Part shown: positions 22,656-34,150 of the stretch, piece by piece | Layout of the letters: each line of letters begins with the position of its first letter | Numbering within the stretch: the first letter of the stretch is position 1 | Source: Melieria omissa | Lineage: Eukaryota; Arthropoda; Insecta; Diptera; Ulidiidae | DNA length: 64,000 nt | Assembly (NCBI GenBank): GCA_963971225.1 | Contig: OZ020269.1 | Coordinates: 88,809,783 to 88,873,782 of the forward strand | Direction of reading: 5' to 3' | Program-made: the position numbers and the translations under genes | Notes under the pieces: model-generated | Databases searched by the model: none | Told to the model about the DNA's origin: nothing | What the model saw: only the letters and a program-made list of their open reading frames with translations

Positions 22656-24560
22656 CAACCAATTAAAAATATGTACATGGATTACTTCATATTTATTCAT
22701 ATTTTATTAATTCATTGTCATTATTTGTTTAGATTTTTCTTATATTCAATGACTCACCCTGTACACAAATTAGTAGCAAATAAATAGGCTAAATAAAAAA
22801 ATTACATAATAGTGCACAAACTCACAAACTACCACACACCCACATACACACACACAAATCGGCAACGTCAAACTGAAAGATTAGAAGCAGCGAGCGAGAC
22901 AGAGAGCCGAAAAAAACACATTACAACAGGTGATAATCATCGCTTGCCAAACAATAAAGTCACTTGCACACAAAAGGAGCCCGTGAAGATGAAAACAGCG
23001 AGTGCAACAACAAAGCAACAACAAGCAAAATGTTACACAAACTTGGGGGAGCAAGAAGAAATGCACTTACAGCAGAAAAGAAAACTACAACTCGGCAACA
23101 AATGAAGTGAAGGTGAAAATGGAAAATGGAAAATGAAAAAAGGATGTCGCGCTGCATTTTCGGCTATAAAATTTATTCGCATTGATCGCCACGGCGCGAT
23201 AAAGCGGCGCAGACAACGGGCCCAAGAAAGGACCACACGACCCTCAATGCGCTGCCAGAGTGACACAGCAGACGTGCGTGTTGCACACTCGGCACTGCCC
23301 ACCGGCCGCTACCTGCCACAGCGAGCCGAGCTGCTTGATTGCCGGCCGATATCAAATGGGTTTAATATTTTTCCAGACGTTACAAAGGAGAATTTTGCCA
23401 GCGCTGCACTCGAGTGCAACTCGCCATAACATTTGCAATGCTGGGAACAGCACATTTCAGTCTGTCTTGTTGTTTTTGTTTTTTTCTTATTTAGTTCTGT
23501 GGTCGACGTTGTGGAAATTGTTGCATTTGACTTGCTGCTGCCTCCAACGCCACTTGGCAATCGACACTCGGTTTTTGTTGTTGTTATTTGTGCACCAAAC
23601 CTGCAACAGGATGCAATTTTCTTCTTCAAGTAATTTTTTTTTTCATTTGGAAAAGAGAAATGTTCAAGTGACTTTGCGTTTTCCCAATTGCTAAAAAATA
23701 TTGTGTGTGTTTTTGTAATCTGTGCGTTCTCACATTTTTTCCCCCGCTTGCGTTTTTCTTTTCGCTGTGCGACGAGGAAGTTCAAATTTCTTATCGCGCA
23801 TGCCGCACTTGGTGCATTTAGTAAACGTTGATTAGGTAGATTTATTTCTTTTCCATTTCCCCTTTGCTTTCATTTTCTCATGCTTTGACTTTTATTCTTT
23901 GGGCATTTTCCGCTTTATCGCGTTTTTATTTTTAGATTTTTTGTAGTTTTTTTTTTTTACAATACAAACTCTGACAGTTGCCATTTAATTGCAGACAAAC
24001 AGTTGGCAACATTGCAATGTTGACTTTTCCTCTAAATGTTTGGTGCCACTGTGTGCCATGTGGCTGACTGGCGGATAGCAGCGAATTTCGTTGGTTGTGT
24101 ACAGTTGCTGCAAATTTCCAAACTATTTTGGAGGCAGAGACTGAAAGTGATAAAAAAATTATAGTGGAACGAAGAAAATATGAAAAACGTTCAACTGTTT
24201 AGCAAATCATATAGAAGAATGTACCTATTTGTTCTTTACTCTCTTTTTAGATGAATAAATTACAAATAAAAAAGTGATAGTAACACAATTTTTATGGTAA
24301 AGTTAGTACTAATACATGCAATACTAAAATATACATAGTAATATATACAGAACTTAGTACTAATACAGTTTCATCCTATATCACTGATGATCCAATGAGA
24401 TCCAGCCACATCTGAGCTTAACTTTTGCAATCTTAACATTTAACTCATTTTTTAGACTTACAGGAAATCTAATCTAATCTAGGAACAACATTTGACCCAC
24501 TGTCTGGTCCGGTTGGACACGATGATGGCATTAGTTCGCAGAATAAAATATGATTTTTTT
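22655..24560. other. Noncoding; mixed-complexity DNA at 22800-24150
   Basis: A roughly 1.3-kb region of more balanced composition (22800-24150) could be intronic or regulatory. Its frames are short, opposed on both strands and without recognised domains. Confidence 0.45.
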
Positions 24561-24590
24561 TAACACTTTCGCGCCCTCTGTAACCATCTG

Positions 24591-25796
24591 AACAGATCTA
24601 AACGTATTTTATTAAAATACAAAATTGCTTATTTTGTTTTTCCTATCATTGTGTTTAGGTTTTGCACAAATCTAGTTATTTCTAGTACTTTTAAAAAGTT
24701 TTAAGAAAAAAGTGTAAATGTGAGGTTTTCTTCAATGTCCGCCCATCTTTAGTAGAGAAAACTTACCCTAGCAAAAAAATATTTAATTAGAAAGTTAACA
24801 GAACTAAGTAAGTCCAATATAAAAAAATTTAACTTCAGATTACACAAATTTGTCGTAATAAAACCAAACTGAAAACATTTCTGATTGCTATGATCGGTTA
24901 ATGAATCAAAGTTACACAATGGGTTAACAGATCTAAATGAATTTTATTATAATACAAAATTAGTGTGGCTTGTTTCAGTCATTCTGTTTTGGTTGCAAGT
25001 CTGGTTATTTTTAGTTAGTCTCTATATGAGATTTTTTTATTGTCCGCCCATTTTTAAATGGGCGGATAAATAAATGTATTAGAAAGCCAGTAGACCTAAG
25101 TATAAAATAAAAAAAAACTCTTTAGGTTACATAGGTTTATTGTAAAAGAAAAATAAAAATAAAAAAATAATAAAAAATAATAAAAAATATAAATAAAAAC
25201 AATCAAAAGTAAACTGCAAACATGATTTGATTTCTATGGTTCGTTAACCCTTTCGCTACAGGTTTTTACTGGGGAAAGTTAAAATGTTTAATGTTACCTT
25301 TTAGGCTTCCATGTGGTTGTATTAGCAACATTCCAAAAGAAATTTTTTAATTTTTATACCTGGACCCTGTATTTTAAAGTGTTTTTCTATGAGAGCAACC
25401 ACATCGTTGTGGCTGTAATAATTACTTAAACATACAACTTTTTACGCATAACGAAAATTTGGATATTTCTTCATTTATTTCAACCAAAATTTAAAAACCA
25501 AAAAGTATCTAAATTGAAAGAAAATGTCAAATTATAAAAGTCTAAAGTTTTCCGTTTCTTCTTTCCTTTCTCTGTCAAGATCTACCAATAAAAAAACTTG
25601 TGTACTTTTCTTCTTTAAACTTTAATATTCAGTTTATTAATTTCGTATTTTTCCTAAAACTTCAAACCATTTTAAGGGCCAACAAAAAATGTATTCTTGA
25701 AACCACAGAGGGCTTAGACGTCCACAAAGTAGCAATGTGCCATATGGCAACAAAATAGCGAAAGGGTTAACGAATCAAAGGTATAAAGTGGGTTAT
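24591..25796 (+). repeat. Tandem dimer of a roughly 340-bp repeat, second copy carrying a MITE
   Basis: Unit 1 (24591-24925) and unit 2 (24926-25796, about 348 bp after removing the MITE) share AACAGATCTAAA, TTTTATTAAAATACAAAATT, GTCCGCCCAT and the segment ending in GAATCAAAG...GGGTTA. Unit 1 holds a single TTAA (24898-24901) where unit 2 holds the MITE flanked by two TTAAs. CACTTTCGCGCCCTCTG after TTAA at 24560-24563 may be a TIR, but no partner was found. Confidence 0.75.
25248..25766. mobile_element. TTAA MITE family B, intact copy
   Basis: 519 bp with termini CCCTTTCGCTA and TAGCGAAAGGG, exactly inverse, flanked by TTAA at 25244-25247 and 25767-25770. The preceding tandem unit shows the unoccupied TTAA. 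The interior is AT-rich and noncoding. Confidence 0.92.
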
Positions 25797-25838
25797 GGCA
25801 GTGCGTCGTCAGGTTCTCCTTCCCTGAAACTTTTTTAA

Positions 25839-26390
25839 CCCTTTCGCAACAGTTTTTTTTACTGGAGGAAGTTAACATTTTAAAATCATTGATTTAGTCT
25901 TTTCTGCGATTACAACAACAACATCCCATAAAATTTTTTTAATTTTTGTTTTTTAAATGTTTTTTTAAATTTTTTTAGAGTGTTTTCACATGACAGCAAC
26001 CATATCGTTCTAGCTGTAATAATTACTTAAATATAAAAATTATTAAATTAAAGTTAGATAAATAATTAAAAAAATTAATATCTCTTCATTTACTTCAGCC
26101 AACATCATTATAAAATGTATTTGAATTGAAGTAAAAAGTGAAATAAAAAATGTCTCTTATTTTTTTCTGCTTCTTCTTTCTTTACCATTTACAGATATAA
26201 CATTTAAAAAGCTTGTATACTTATATTTTTTAAACTTAAATATTCAGTTTATTATTTTTGTATTATTCCTAAAGCTTCAAACTATTGTAAGGACCAATAT
26301 GAAATTTATTCTTGAAATCATAGAGGGTTAAGTGTGTGGATTACGTCCACAAAGTACCATGTTGGTACTGGCAACAAGCTAATGAAAGGG
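25839..26390. mobile_element. TTAA MITE family B, diverged copy
   Basis: 552 bp between TTAA at 25835-25838 and 26391-26394, only 68 bp after the previous copy. Termini CCCTTTCGCAACAG and CTAATGAAAGGG are inverse with some decay. The interior follows the same order as 25248-25766 with many substitutions, so it is older or from a sister subfamily. Confidence 0.85.
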
Positions 26391-26399
26391 TTAACAAAA

Positions 26400-27040
26400 A
26401 AAATAGTTACAAGTTGCGGCCTCCGGCATTTAAGTTTTCTCCTGTACACAGAAGAGTTAATGCTTGCACCATAATTGCATACTTTTTTAAAACTTTGTAT
26501 CAATATCTGAGCAAATATTGCCTACTTTTTAGCGTTCGGCTTTGTGGTCTCAAACATGAATTTTTCACCACACTGCAGTTTGAGTCAACAGGAAGTGCAT
26601 GTGTGGTGTAATAAACAATTTTATTTAATTATGTTTGACAAAATGTTGCCTACATTTAGGCTGCGTAAAAATAATGAACGTCAAACAACACGTCAACATA
26701 TTTCAAACAAAAGATGGTCTACAAAGTTCTGGTCAATTCTCCTATGGAATCTTCGAGCGCAAGTTTCTAAGTGGAAACAGGTCTGACTTTGAAACCAATA
26801 GTTGCCTTATAGCCAATTTTATAGGCCTTAATAAGCCAGAAGTTTAGTTTATGTAAGCAGTAAACTTTCTTATGTAGAGCTATGTTTACTTATTGCTCTG
26901 AAAGTTAAGAGGAGAAAGTGTGCATTAATGATTTAGGAGCCGCGCAAATGAAGTTTATTAAAATTATTTTTATTATTTTTGTCAAATAAGGCTTTAGAAA
27001 CTAATATTTTTAAATAAAGAAAAAAGTTTGTTAGCTTCAC
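26400..27040. other. AT-rich noncoding stretch
   Basis: No gene or repeat recognised. Frames up to 91 codons here have no family match by eye. Confidence 0.4.
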
Positions 27041-27042
27041 TT

Positions 27043-27465
27043 TAGGTTAGGTTAAGTTGAGGTGGGCTTGGAACTTGCCAAAAGACGACTTAGGCCACGA
27101 AATGAGGCCGTTGTGATACCACAAGGAGAGGGTCTGTCTTACTGCAAATCGATGAGGCTAATCAAGCCAATCTGAATTGTGGATGAATTCTAGCAAGTCT
27201 CTGACATAAACTGAACTGAGGTCATTCAAGTTGTCGAAGAAGGAAGAGCCTAGGAATTTTCATCTTAGTCAATCAATCCAATCAGTCTAATCCAATCTTC
27301 CAATCAAGGTGACTTATAGTCTCTTGTCTCGTTTTTCTCCCTTCCCTATCTTGGAGAAAAAATGTGGCATACACATTTCAAATGGGTGAAATTCAGGTCT
27401 CACAATTGTGTCTCGTACAGAGGTGGCCAACCCAACCTAAACATGTTGGCCTCATGATGTAAAGT
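27043..27465. repeat. AGGTTAGGTT-led dispersed repeat, degraded
   Basis: Begins TTAGGTTAGGTTAAG, followed by GTTGTGATACCACAAGGAGAG, a phrase also found at 43712-43726 (TTTTGATACCACAAGGAAAA). The right part (27360-27430) carries CATTTCAAATGGGTGAAATT and the word CACAATTGTGTCTC, similar to the 48.7-kb SINE-like copy. It is probably the remnant of a retroposon with a (CCTAA)n tail, read on the minus strand. Confidence 0.5.
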
Positions 27466-27549
27466 AAACATTTTAACAATTTTGAATAAGCGAGATTAGG
27501 TTTGAAATATTTAACTTTCTTGATACCTATAAGTATACTCGAAATAAAT

Positions 27550-27925
27550 ACCACTAGAGCTGTTTAAAATTAAACAAATTTTAATCAATTTGCTTTGTAA
27601 AAACCCTAAAGTTGACAACCACACAACTCCGATCGTATGGGAGACGCCCTCTGGTGGCGAACTTCTGAGACTTAATTAATTTTGTATTTTTTGTAGTCAA
27701 AAATGTTGGCGAACGCTGAATAAATCGTTTAAATCGGTTCAGTAGTTTACGAGCTACGATGTTATTTCGCTTACTTAATTACTACATTTACAAGAGGGGA
27801 CCCAATGGCATAGAAAATGGCCAATTTTGTATGGCAGCTTCCTCAAGACTTGGAGATAACGACCATTTTGTATGGGAGCTTCATTAAGGGTTGGAGATGG
27901 GGTTTAAATATGTTTGAAAGACATG
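27550..27925. repeat. Dispersed-repeat-like phrase block
   Basis: Includes TAAATCGGTTCAGTAGTTTACGAGC and two TTTTGTATGGCAGCTTC/TTTTGTATGGGAGCTTC phrases 50 bp apart. In my recollection such phrases recur widely in fly genomes. Boundaries and class were not determined. Confidence 0.4.
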
Positions 27926-27929
27926 TCCC

Positions 27930-29690
27930 GTAGAGAAAACTAGTGGGGGTCAGTCATAGATTTTAACCCTCTAAGAGCAATTTCTGACCAGCTGTGGAGC
28001 AATTTGTTGAATTTCCCAGCTTTTTTGTGAACTTTGACCTTGATGCAACGCCATTTAGCCCCACTGTAGCCGCAAAATTTTTGGCTCATGAAATTTTTTC
28101 ACCAAACCGCATAAAGAGAGAATTTGCTCAGCATCGAAATCGAATAATCTTGCACTAAATCATGTCTAATGTATATAATATATATAATTTTTATATATAC
28201 GAAGGGTATGTATTATATTTACATACAAATATACAACTTTTGAACCCATTGTATTGGAAAGATTTTATCTTTGGATGTTCTACCTTTTATTAAACTTTTG
28301 AAATAATTATTAGCAATGCAATTAAAACCAGGCGTTTATATTTCGATTACGTTTAATATATAACGAAAAAAATTCAATACAAATTTATGCACAAATGGAA
28401 TTCACTGCCATTGAGACAAATCGTTGCCGCAAAAAACGAATGTCGTATGTTCCATTGAAGTTAATAGCACATACGACAATCGATTTCTCAGGCAACGTAA
28501 TGTGTTTCATATGAACTTTTTGCTAGGTCCCACTGATGTAAAAACAATCATGTGGAACACATATCGCTCACTAAATACAAAAGTGTCACAACTTAAAAAT
28601 CCAAAATTGAAATAAAAAGAAAAAAAAATAAAAAAATAAAGTAAAAGTAAAATTAACATAAAAACAGATTTATACTTTTTTCAGTTAAAAAAGACAGCGA
28701 TAAGAATTAAATTTTTTAGAAGTCAGAGATGTCTACTGTGAATTGATTTATGGAAAAAAGTCAATTTTGGAATATTTTCAGTTGCCTTTTGTATTTAGTG
28801 TGCGAGATGTATGTTGATGTATTTAGTTGTAAAGACGCTACGCAAAGTTAAAACTAATTAAAGCTTAGTAGTAAAAATTTATGAAATATGAGTTGTAAGA
28901 ACCTGTCAGCTGTTTCAAAGTATTACAAAAAAATTGCAACTAATAAAACGTAGAAAAATCATTCACTTGGGCTCACAATTGCAATCACATTGAATTAGTT
29001 CAATCAATTTGTTTTCTTTTACGACTAATTTTTGCTGCCCAGGTGTCTGACTATCATACTCCGAACAAATTCTGTGTACTTGCAATAATATTCATTTTCA
29101 CAATTTACCTTCCACTGCGTCGTTCAATAAACAATTTCTCGTTGAAACCGCAATTGTTTGTCATGGCTCTTTGCTTTGGTTTAGGTTGCCATTTGCAAAT
29201 GTCAAAATACGGTTGTCATGGCAGATGTGGGCAATGTTTGTGACAAACAATCAACACCAACCAAAAGTAAACAAACTCGCTAAATGCCAAGAAAAACCTA
29301 AATATTGCACACTTCTAACTTTGCTGTGAGCGATTCTTTATTTATGCTTTTATTAATAAAATTTATTCAACTATTTTAACGGATTTTCGGTATTGCTGAA
29401 AAAATTATTTTACATATTTTGCTAAAGAAGACAGTTTGATTGCTTTGTGTGTGTGTGTTGCAAGAGTCCCTAAGCTTCTACAGCAACTTATCTTTTTTTG
29501 TTTATCCTCAAGTTTTTGTTTCAAATTTCTTGTAGGCTACTTTTTTGTATTAGTTTTCATTTTGAAGTATTAAAATAAAAAAGTATTAAGTATTATTTTG
29601 AGAAAAGGAAATTGCTAGCAACCTTAACTTAAGTGACCACAGATGTTGATTACTATTATCTTTTATAGGCCAATGGATTAAGGTTTGCCG
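27930..29690. other. Noncoding; no gene recognised
   Basis: AT-rich sequence. One short inverted repeat (TGTCGTATGT at about 28439 and ACATACGACA at about 28470) lies near 28440-28480. The 63-codon frame at 28424 is not convincing. Confidence 0.4.
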
Positions 29691-31990
29691 TTACTTTTCC
29701 TATGGTTTTTTAACTTCAAAAGACTTTACTTTTCACTTCTTTACCCAACAATTAAAATTATTCTCCCTATTCTTTATCTTTCTATTCTATTTCTATTCAT
29801 TTGTTTGCTTTCTTATTGCACTTTTTATGCTCACTGTCTCAATTTTTGTTTTCTGTTTAATTTAATTTAATTTTCTGTTCTTGCCATTTGCAAATTTACT
29901 TTTCTTTTTCCATTTTTCTTTCTTAATTCCCAGTTTCATTTTGTATTCCTCTTTTCTCTCCGTCTTCTACTTCTTTTCCTTCTTTCTTTTCTTTTTATTT
30001 ATTTATTTCTCTGAATTTTTCTCTCTATTCTTTAGTTTCTTTCACTGTTTGCTACTGTCTTATTCCTTTTTCTTTCTCACTGCCTACATTTTTGATTTTC
30101 TCAATTTTCAATTCTTTTACATTGCTTTACTTTTCATTTTCCATTTTTGTTTTTATTTTACTTTTCATTTCCCCTTCTCAATTCCTAGTTTCATTTTTTA
30201 TTCCCGTTTTCTCTCTATTTTCTACTTCTTTTCCTTCTTTCTGTTATATTTATTTATTTGTTTTTAATTATTCTCTCTCTTCCTTAGTTCCTCGCTATTT
30301 CTTGATTTGTTTGCTTTCTTATTCCATTTTTATTTCTCACTGCCTACATTTTTGGGTTTCTTATTTTTTATGTTTCTTTACTTTTCATTTTTCATTTGTG
30401 TCATTTTCATTTTATTTTTCATTTCCCCGTTTCAATTCTCATTTAAATTTTAATATTCCTCTTCTCTTCCTTTTTATGCTTCTTTTCCTTTTTTCTTTTA
30501 TATTCCTTTTTTTTCTTTTAAATTAATCTGTCTATTTTTTAGTTTTCTGCTATTTCTTTAAATGTTTGCTTTCTACTTCTCCATTTTTCTTTCTCGCTGC
30601 CAAGATGTTTAATGTACTTATTTGTTTTTATTGCTTTACATGTCACTTTCTATTTTTTCTATTTAAATTTTACTTTTCCTTTTTCTAATTTTATAATTTT
30701 TTGCTGAAATTGTTGTTTTTGTATTGTTTTATTTTTAATTTTCTGTTCTTCTCATTTTTTAGTTTACTTTTCGTTTCTCCAATTTTCTCTTTTCAATTCT
30801 CAGTTTCATTTTATATCCCTCTTTTCTCTCTATTGTTTTCCCTTCTTTTCTGTCCCACTTCTTCCTCTCTTCTTCTTCTTCTCTCCTACTTGTTTCTCTT
30901 ACATTTCTTAACTTTACCTTAAGTTTCAATTTCTAATCCTGCTTCTTCTTTAATTATCTTTCTCAGTTGCCCACTTCTTTCCCACTTCTTTCCCACTTCT
31001 TCCTCTCTTCTTCTTCTTCTTTTTCTCTCCTACTTGTTCTGTTCAGTTTCATTTTCTAATCCTAATTCTTCTTTTGTTTTCTTCCTCAGTTGCCCACTTA
31101 TTCCTTTCTTCTTCTTCTTTCTTTTTCTTCTCTCCTACTTGTTTCTGTTATATTTCTTAACTTTTCCTTCAGTTTCATTTTCTAATGCTGTTTTTTCTTT
31201 TGTTTTCTTTCTCAATTCCCCACTTCTTCCTGTCTTCTTCTTCTTTTTCTTCTTCTTCTTCTTCTCCTTCTCTCCTTCTTGTTTCTGTTGTATCTCTTAA
31301 CTTTCCCCTCAGTTTCATTTTCCAATCCTACTTCTTCTTCTGTTTTCTTTCTCAATTGCTATTGAACTTTTTCCATTTTCTTCTTTTTCTTTATATTTCT
31401 TCTTACAATCATTCGCTCAACAATTGTTCTATATATTCTATTCCTTTTCAATTGAATTTTTTTTAATAATATTCTGCGTTTTGTTCCTCATGTTTTCACT
31501 TTTCCTAACAATACTCCATTTTCTTTTCTTCTCTTTTGGTTTCGACTTTCCTCTTACACTTTTTCTTTTCTCGCATCATTGGTTATTGCATGTTTTCGGC
31601 TTTCACAATTTTCTTATATTTTTAAAACTTATTTCTTCTCAAATGCTTGTTGCTTCTACTCTCTGCTTAACTTACTTCATTGTTTTTTATTTCTCCCCCC
31701 TTTTCTCCCCTTTTTCTCAACCTTTTCTTCTTGATATTATTCTTACACTTTAAAGAATTTCCCTTCCTATCTTTCTCTATGTTTCTTTCGTTTTTACTTT
31801 TTTCTTTCACATCTACTTCACATTCTTCTCTGAATTCTTCATTTTCTTTCTCAAAAACTTCTCACTTTCCTTCTAAAATTATTTCTAATTCCACTCTGCA
31901 CCACTCCTCCCAGTTTCTGTTTTCAACTCATCTCATCGAATTGCCTTGTCTGTCCCGCCACTTAAGTCTACACTGTCACATCCGCAGCTT
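29690..31990 (+). repeat. 2.3-kb polypyrimidine satellite (TTCT-rich)
   Basis: The plus strand is overwhelmingly C and T. Two diverged tandem arrays are visible. One (about 29745-30700) has a period near 255 bp: TGTTTGCT anchors at 29802, 30046, 30308 and 30563, and AGTTTCATTTT anchors at about 29932 and 30187. The other (about 30840-31350) has a period of roughly 105-145 bp: CTCCTACTTGTT-type anchors near 30883, 31027, 31132 and 31273. It ends within about 35 bp of the windbeutel stop codon, so the gene's sense strand is polypurine just beyond it. All long F/S/L-rich frames here are artefacts. Confidence 0.85.
31686..31691 (-). terminator. Possible poly(A) signal for windbeutel
   Basis: TTTATT on the plus strand is AATAAA on the gene strand, about 330 nt past the stop codon. 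Single hexamers are common in such DNA, so the support is weak. Confidence 0.25.
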
Positions 31991-32022
31991 CTTCGGTCCA
32001 AAACCACATTCTCGCTTAACGT

Positions 32023-32808
32023 CTACAGATCCTCATTCGGTTCCTGCGGCGCTTTGGTCAGCTTCGTCACACGAAACATATCCAAAATGTTCAATTTTTG
32101 TTGAAGCTCCGTCTTCTTGTCTTTCGCCACCTTGCCCGCCTTCAGCCGCAGAAGCCGCTTCGTCTCCGTCTCCACGAACTCGTAGCCCTGCTCATTGATT
32201 TTCCGCATGAAAACCAGGTACACCTTGGCGCTGGCCTGCTCCGCGGGCGCAGTCAAAGCCTCGAGCTTCTCCTCGGCCTGCTGTAGCAACTGCAGCTGCT
32301 CTGCGCTCTCCTTGTTGGCGTATTTGGCGGCGAACACGTTGAACTCCTTCAGGCAGCCGTCGCGTCCAATGTACAACTCCGAGTTCTGCGTCACAAAGCT
32401 CTTCAGATTGTCCAGCGTCACGTCGAGGTGGTCCGGCAAGCGCTCGTAGTTGTCCACGCGGCCGCGTTTGAAGAGTAAAATCTGTGGCAAATTGCTCTGT
32501 TCCACGCCGAAACGCTTTCCCAACTCCTTATTCTCGTTCTCGCCATAGTCCTTGATGCCCACAGTGGCGACCAGCAGCTCCTTGGTCACCTTGTGTGCGG
32601 CCTTCGAGAATGCGGTAAACGCCTCGTGCTTGGCGTCGTATGGAAAGGCAATGTCGAACTTGACGAGCGTGTAGGGAAAACGCTCGACGACCTGATCGAA
32701 GCTGAGCTCATCCAGATCCACACAGCCGCTACACGGGACGGCCAACACTCGGGGCAGCGCAACGCTGCCAATGAAGGCAAATGCGGCCAAAAGTTTCAGA
32801 CACAACAT
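32023..32808 (-). CDS. wbl: Windbeutel/ERp29-like ER chaperone
   Basis: A 261-residue protein read without interruption from the ATG at 32806-32808 to the TAG at 32023-32025. Residues 1-23 form a signal peptide, followed by C-S-G-C at 26-29 (CXXC), a thioredoxin-like b domain to about 150, and a charged, helical ERp29-type C domain to about 250. The last residues N-E-D-L resemble an ER-retrieval signal. Drosophila Windbeutel has the same layout, nearly the same length, a CTGC motif and, as I recall, a KEEL end. In Drosophila it escorts the sulfotransferase Pipe from ER to Golgi and is needed maternally for dorsoventral patterning; that role is inferred here from homology. The frame stays open 15 codons upstream, but only to a TTG. 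The chosen ATG starts the signal peptide and has G at -3. This is the only clear cellular gene in the window. It is GC-richer than its surroundings and needs no intron. Confidence 0.95.
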   Translation of the reverse strand: MLCLKLLAAFAFIGSVALPRVLAVPCSGCVDLDELSFDQVVERFPYTLVKFDIAFPYDAKHEAFTAFSKAAHKVTKELLVATVGIKDYGENENKELGKRFGVEQSNLPQILLFKRGRVDNYERLPDHLDVTLDNLKSFVTQNSELYIGRDGCLKEFNVFAAKYANKESAEQLQLLQQAEEKLEALTAPAEQASAKVYLVFMRKINEQGYEFVETETKRLLRLKAGKVAKDKKTELQQKLNILDMFRVTKLTKAPQEPNEDL

Positions 32809-33480
32809 TTCAGGTGTTTGGAGTTTGCGCGAAATTTCAAATTTGCAATTCAATTTTGCTTTAAATTTCTAGCAACTTCGGCGCTTCGGTGTTTACTTTG
32901 CGTGTGTTCGACTCTTTGACAGCTCAGCGGAAAAATCAATCCACACTCAACCACAACTACCGGCGAATTTGTTACCGCACAACGACGCTTTGGAAACTAA
33001 AAGTGGTGTTGGCTGTTGCCATAACAGCTGCCGCGGTCAACCCCTGCCACATCTACGCGGCCACTCAGCGAAAAGCCCAACTCCACATGTGCACCGGCTG
33101 AATGAATTTTTAATGTTGACTTTTTGCGACTCTTTTGTGAAGCGAGCACAAGATCGCTGGAATTTTCGATGAATTCTAATTTAGCCTCAGAATTCAGCTA
33201 CAATTCAAGCCACTTGACGCTCTCTCGCTCTCATTGTGGCAGCGTTCGCCACACTGGTTTTGACGGCTGGAGAGTTGAATGACATCTTGGCTGAAATCCA
33301 CTAAACCACGTCAGTGTATTTGCGCCGCAGCAACATGTGCTCCAAGACAACTTCTGGCTCAGCTATTGGCCGCTACTAACGTCACTCAGTAACAGACACT
33401 TCTCTCTCGCTCTCTTGCGCTCTCACACAAGTTGTGATCATAAAGAACTGAAGTTGTCAAAGCCAAGATCAACATAAGTG
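32809..33480 (-). promoter_or_regulatory. windbeutel 5' region with GAGA-like CT runs
   Basis: More GC-balanced than the surrounding DNA, with CT/GA runs (CTCTCTCGCTCTC near 33220-33233 and TCTCTCGCTCTCTTGCGCTCTC near 33403-33425) that resemble GAGA-factor target arrays. No TATA box or start site was fixed. The 70-codon plus-strand frame at 32889 has no recognised domain and is not accepted. Confidence 0.4.
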
Positions 33481-34150
33481 TTGGTGTTTGCCAAGTATTC
33501 GGTTTCATTTCTATTCATTTTTGAGGTAGAACACAGTCACAGTCACAGTTAGGAGAAGACGCATACGATTTTATAAATTCCAATGTAATGTTTTCTGAGA
33601 CTTCTGATTTTTTTCTTTTTCATATTTTTAAGAATTATGAATGTTTAAAAATTAATTAGTAATGCCGGAAAAAATAATCATAATTGAAAACGAAGCTCGC
33701 AAATTTGTAATTTGTAAACCTTATTGTCGAACTGGCAAAGCCAAGATCAACATAATCAATTCGATTTTAAATATTCGAAGTATTCGGGTTTTAATTTTTA
33801 AGACAATGAACAACACGTTGGATTAGGATCGCTCGTGTAACTCGAAATTGTATTTATTGTGAGTCAAAATAAATCAGATTTGATCACGAAGCTCACAAAT
33901 ACTTTACTTGGAAACCTTATTGACGGGTCTGACAAAGCCAGAATCAAAATAGTTGATCAGTCACATGCAAGTATTCGGTTTTTAGTTTTTCAGATAGAAA
34001 ATGAACAATAAATTGGAAAAGGGGAGGACGTGTAGCTCGAAAATGTTATTCATAGTGAGTTAAAAATATCATATTTGATTACGAAACACACAAATACTTT
34101 ATTTGTTAACGGCGCGACTGACAAAGCCAAATCAATATGAGGTTTTCAAT
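33456..34150 (+). repeat. Diverged tandem repeat, about 190-280-bp unit
   Basis: The phrase GACAAAGCCAAGATCAACATAA and variants recur at about 33456, 33734, 33931 and 34120. Each copy is followed by AAGTATTCGGTTTTA-like and GAAGCTCACAAATACTTTA-like phrases. Three to four copies are recognisable. Confidence 0.7.

Noticed and set aside
29685..32198. Multiple 60-170-codon F/S/L-rich plus-strand frames that look like membrane proteins
   Set aside because: Polypyrimidine DNA encodes only F, L, S and P. The frames overlap in different phases and follow the tandem period. The last one also overlaps windbeutel in antisense.
32809..32853. N-terminal extension of windbeutel to codon 32851-32853
   Set aside because: That codon is TTG, not ATG, and the extension would bury the signal peptide. 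The ATG at 32806-32808 is the better start.
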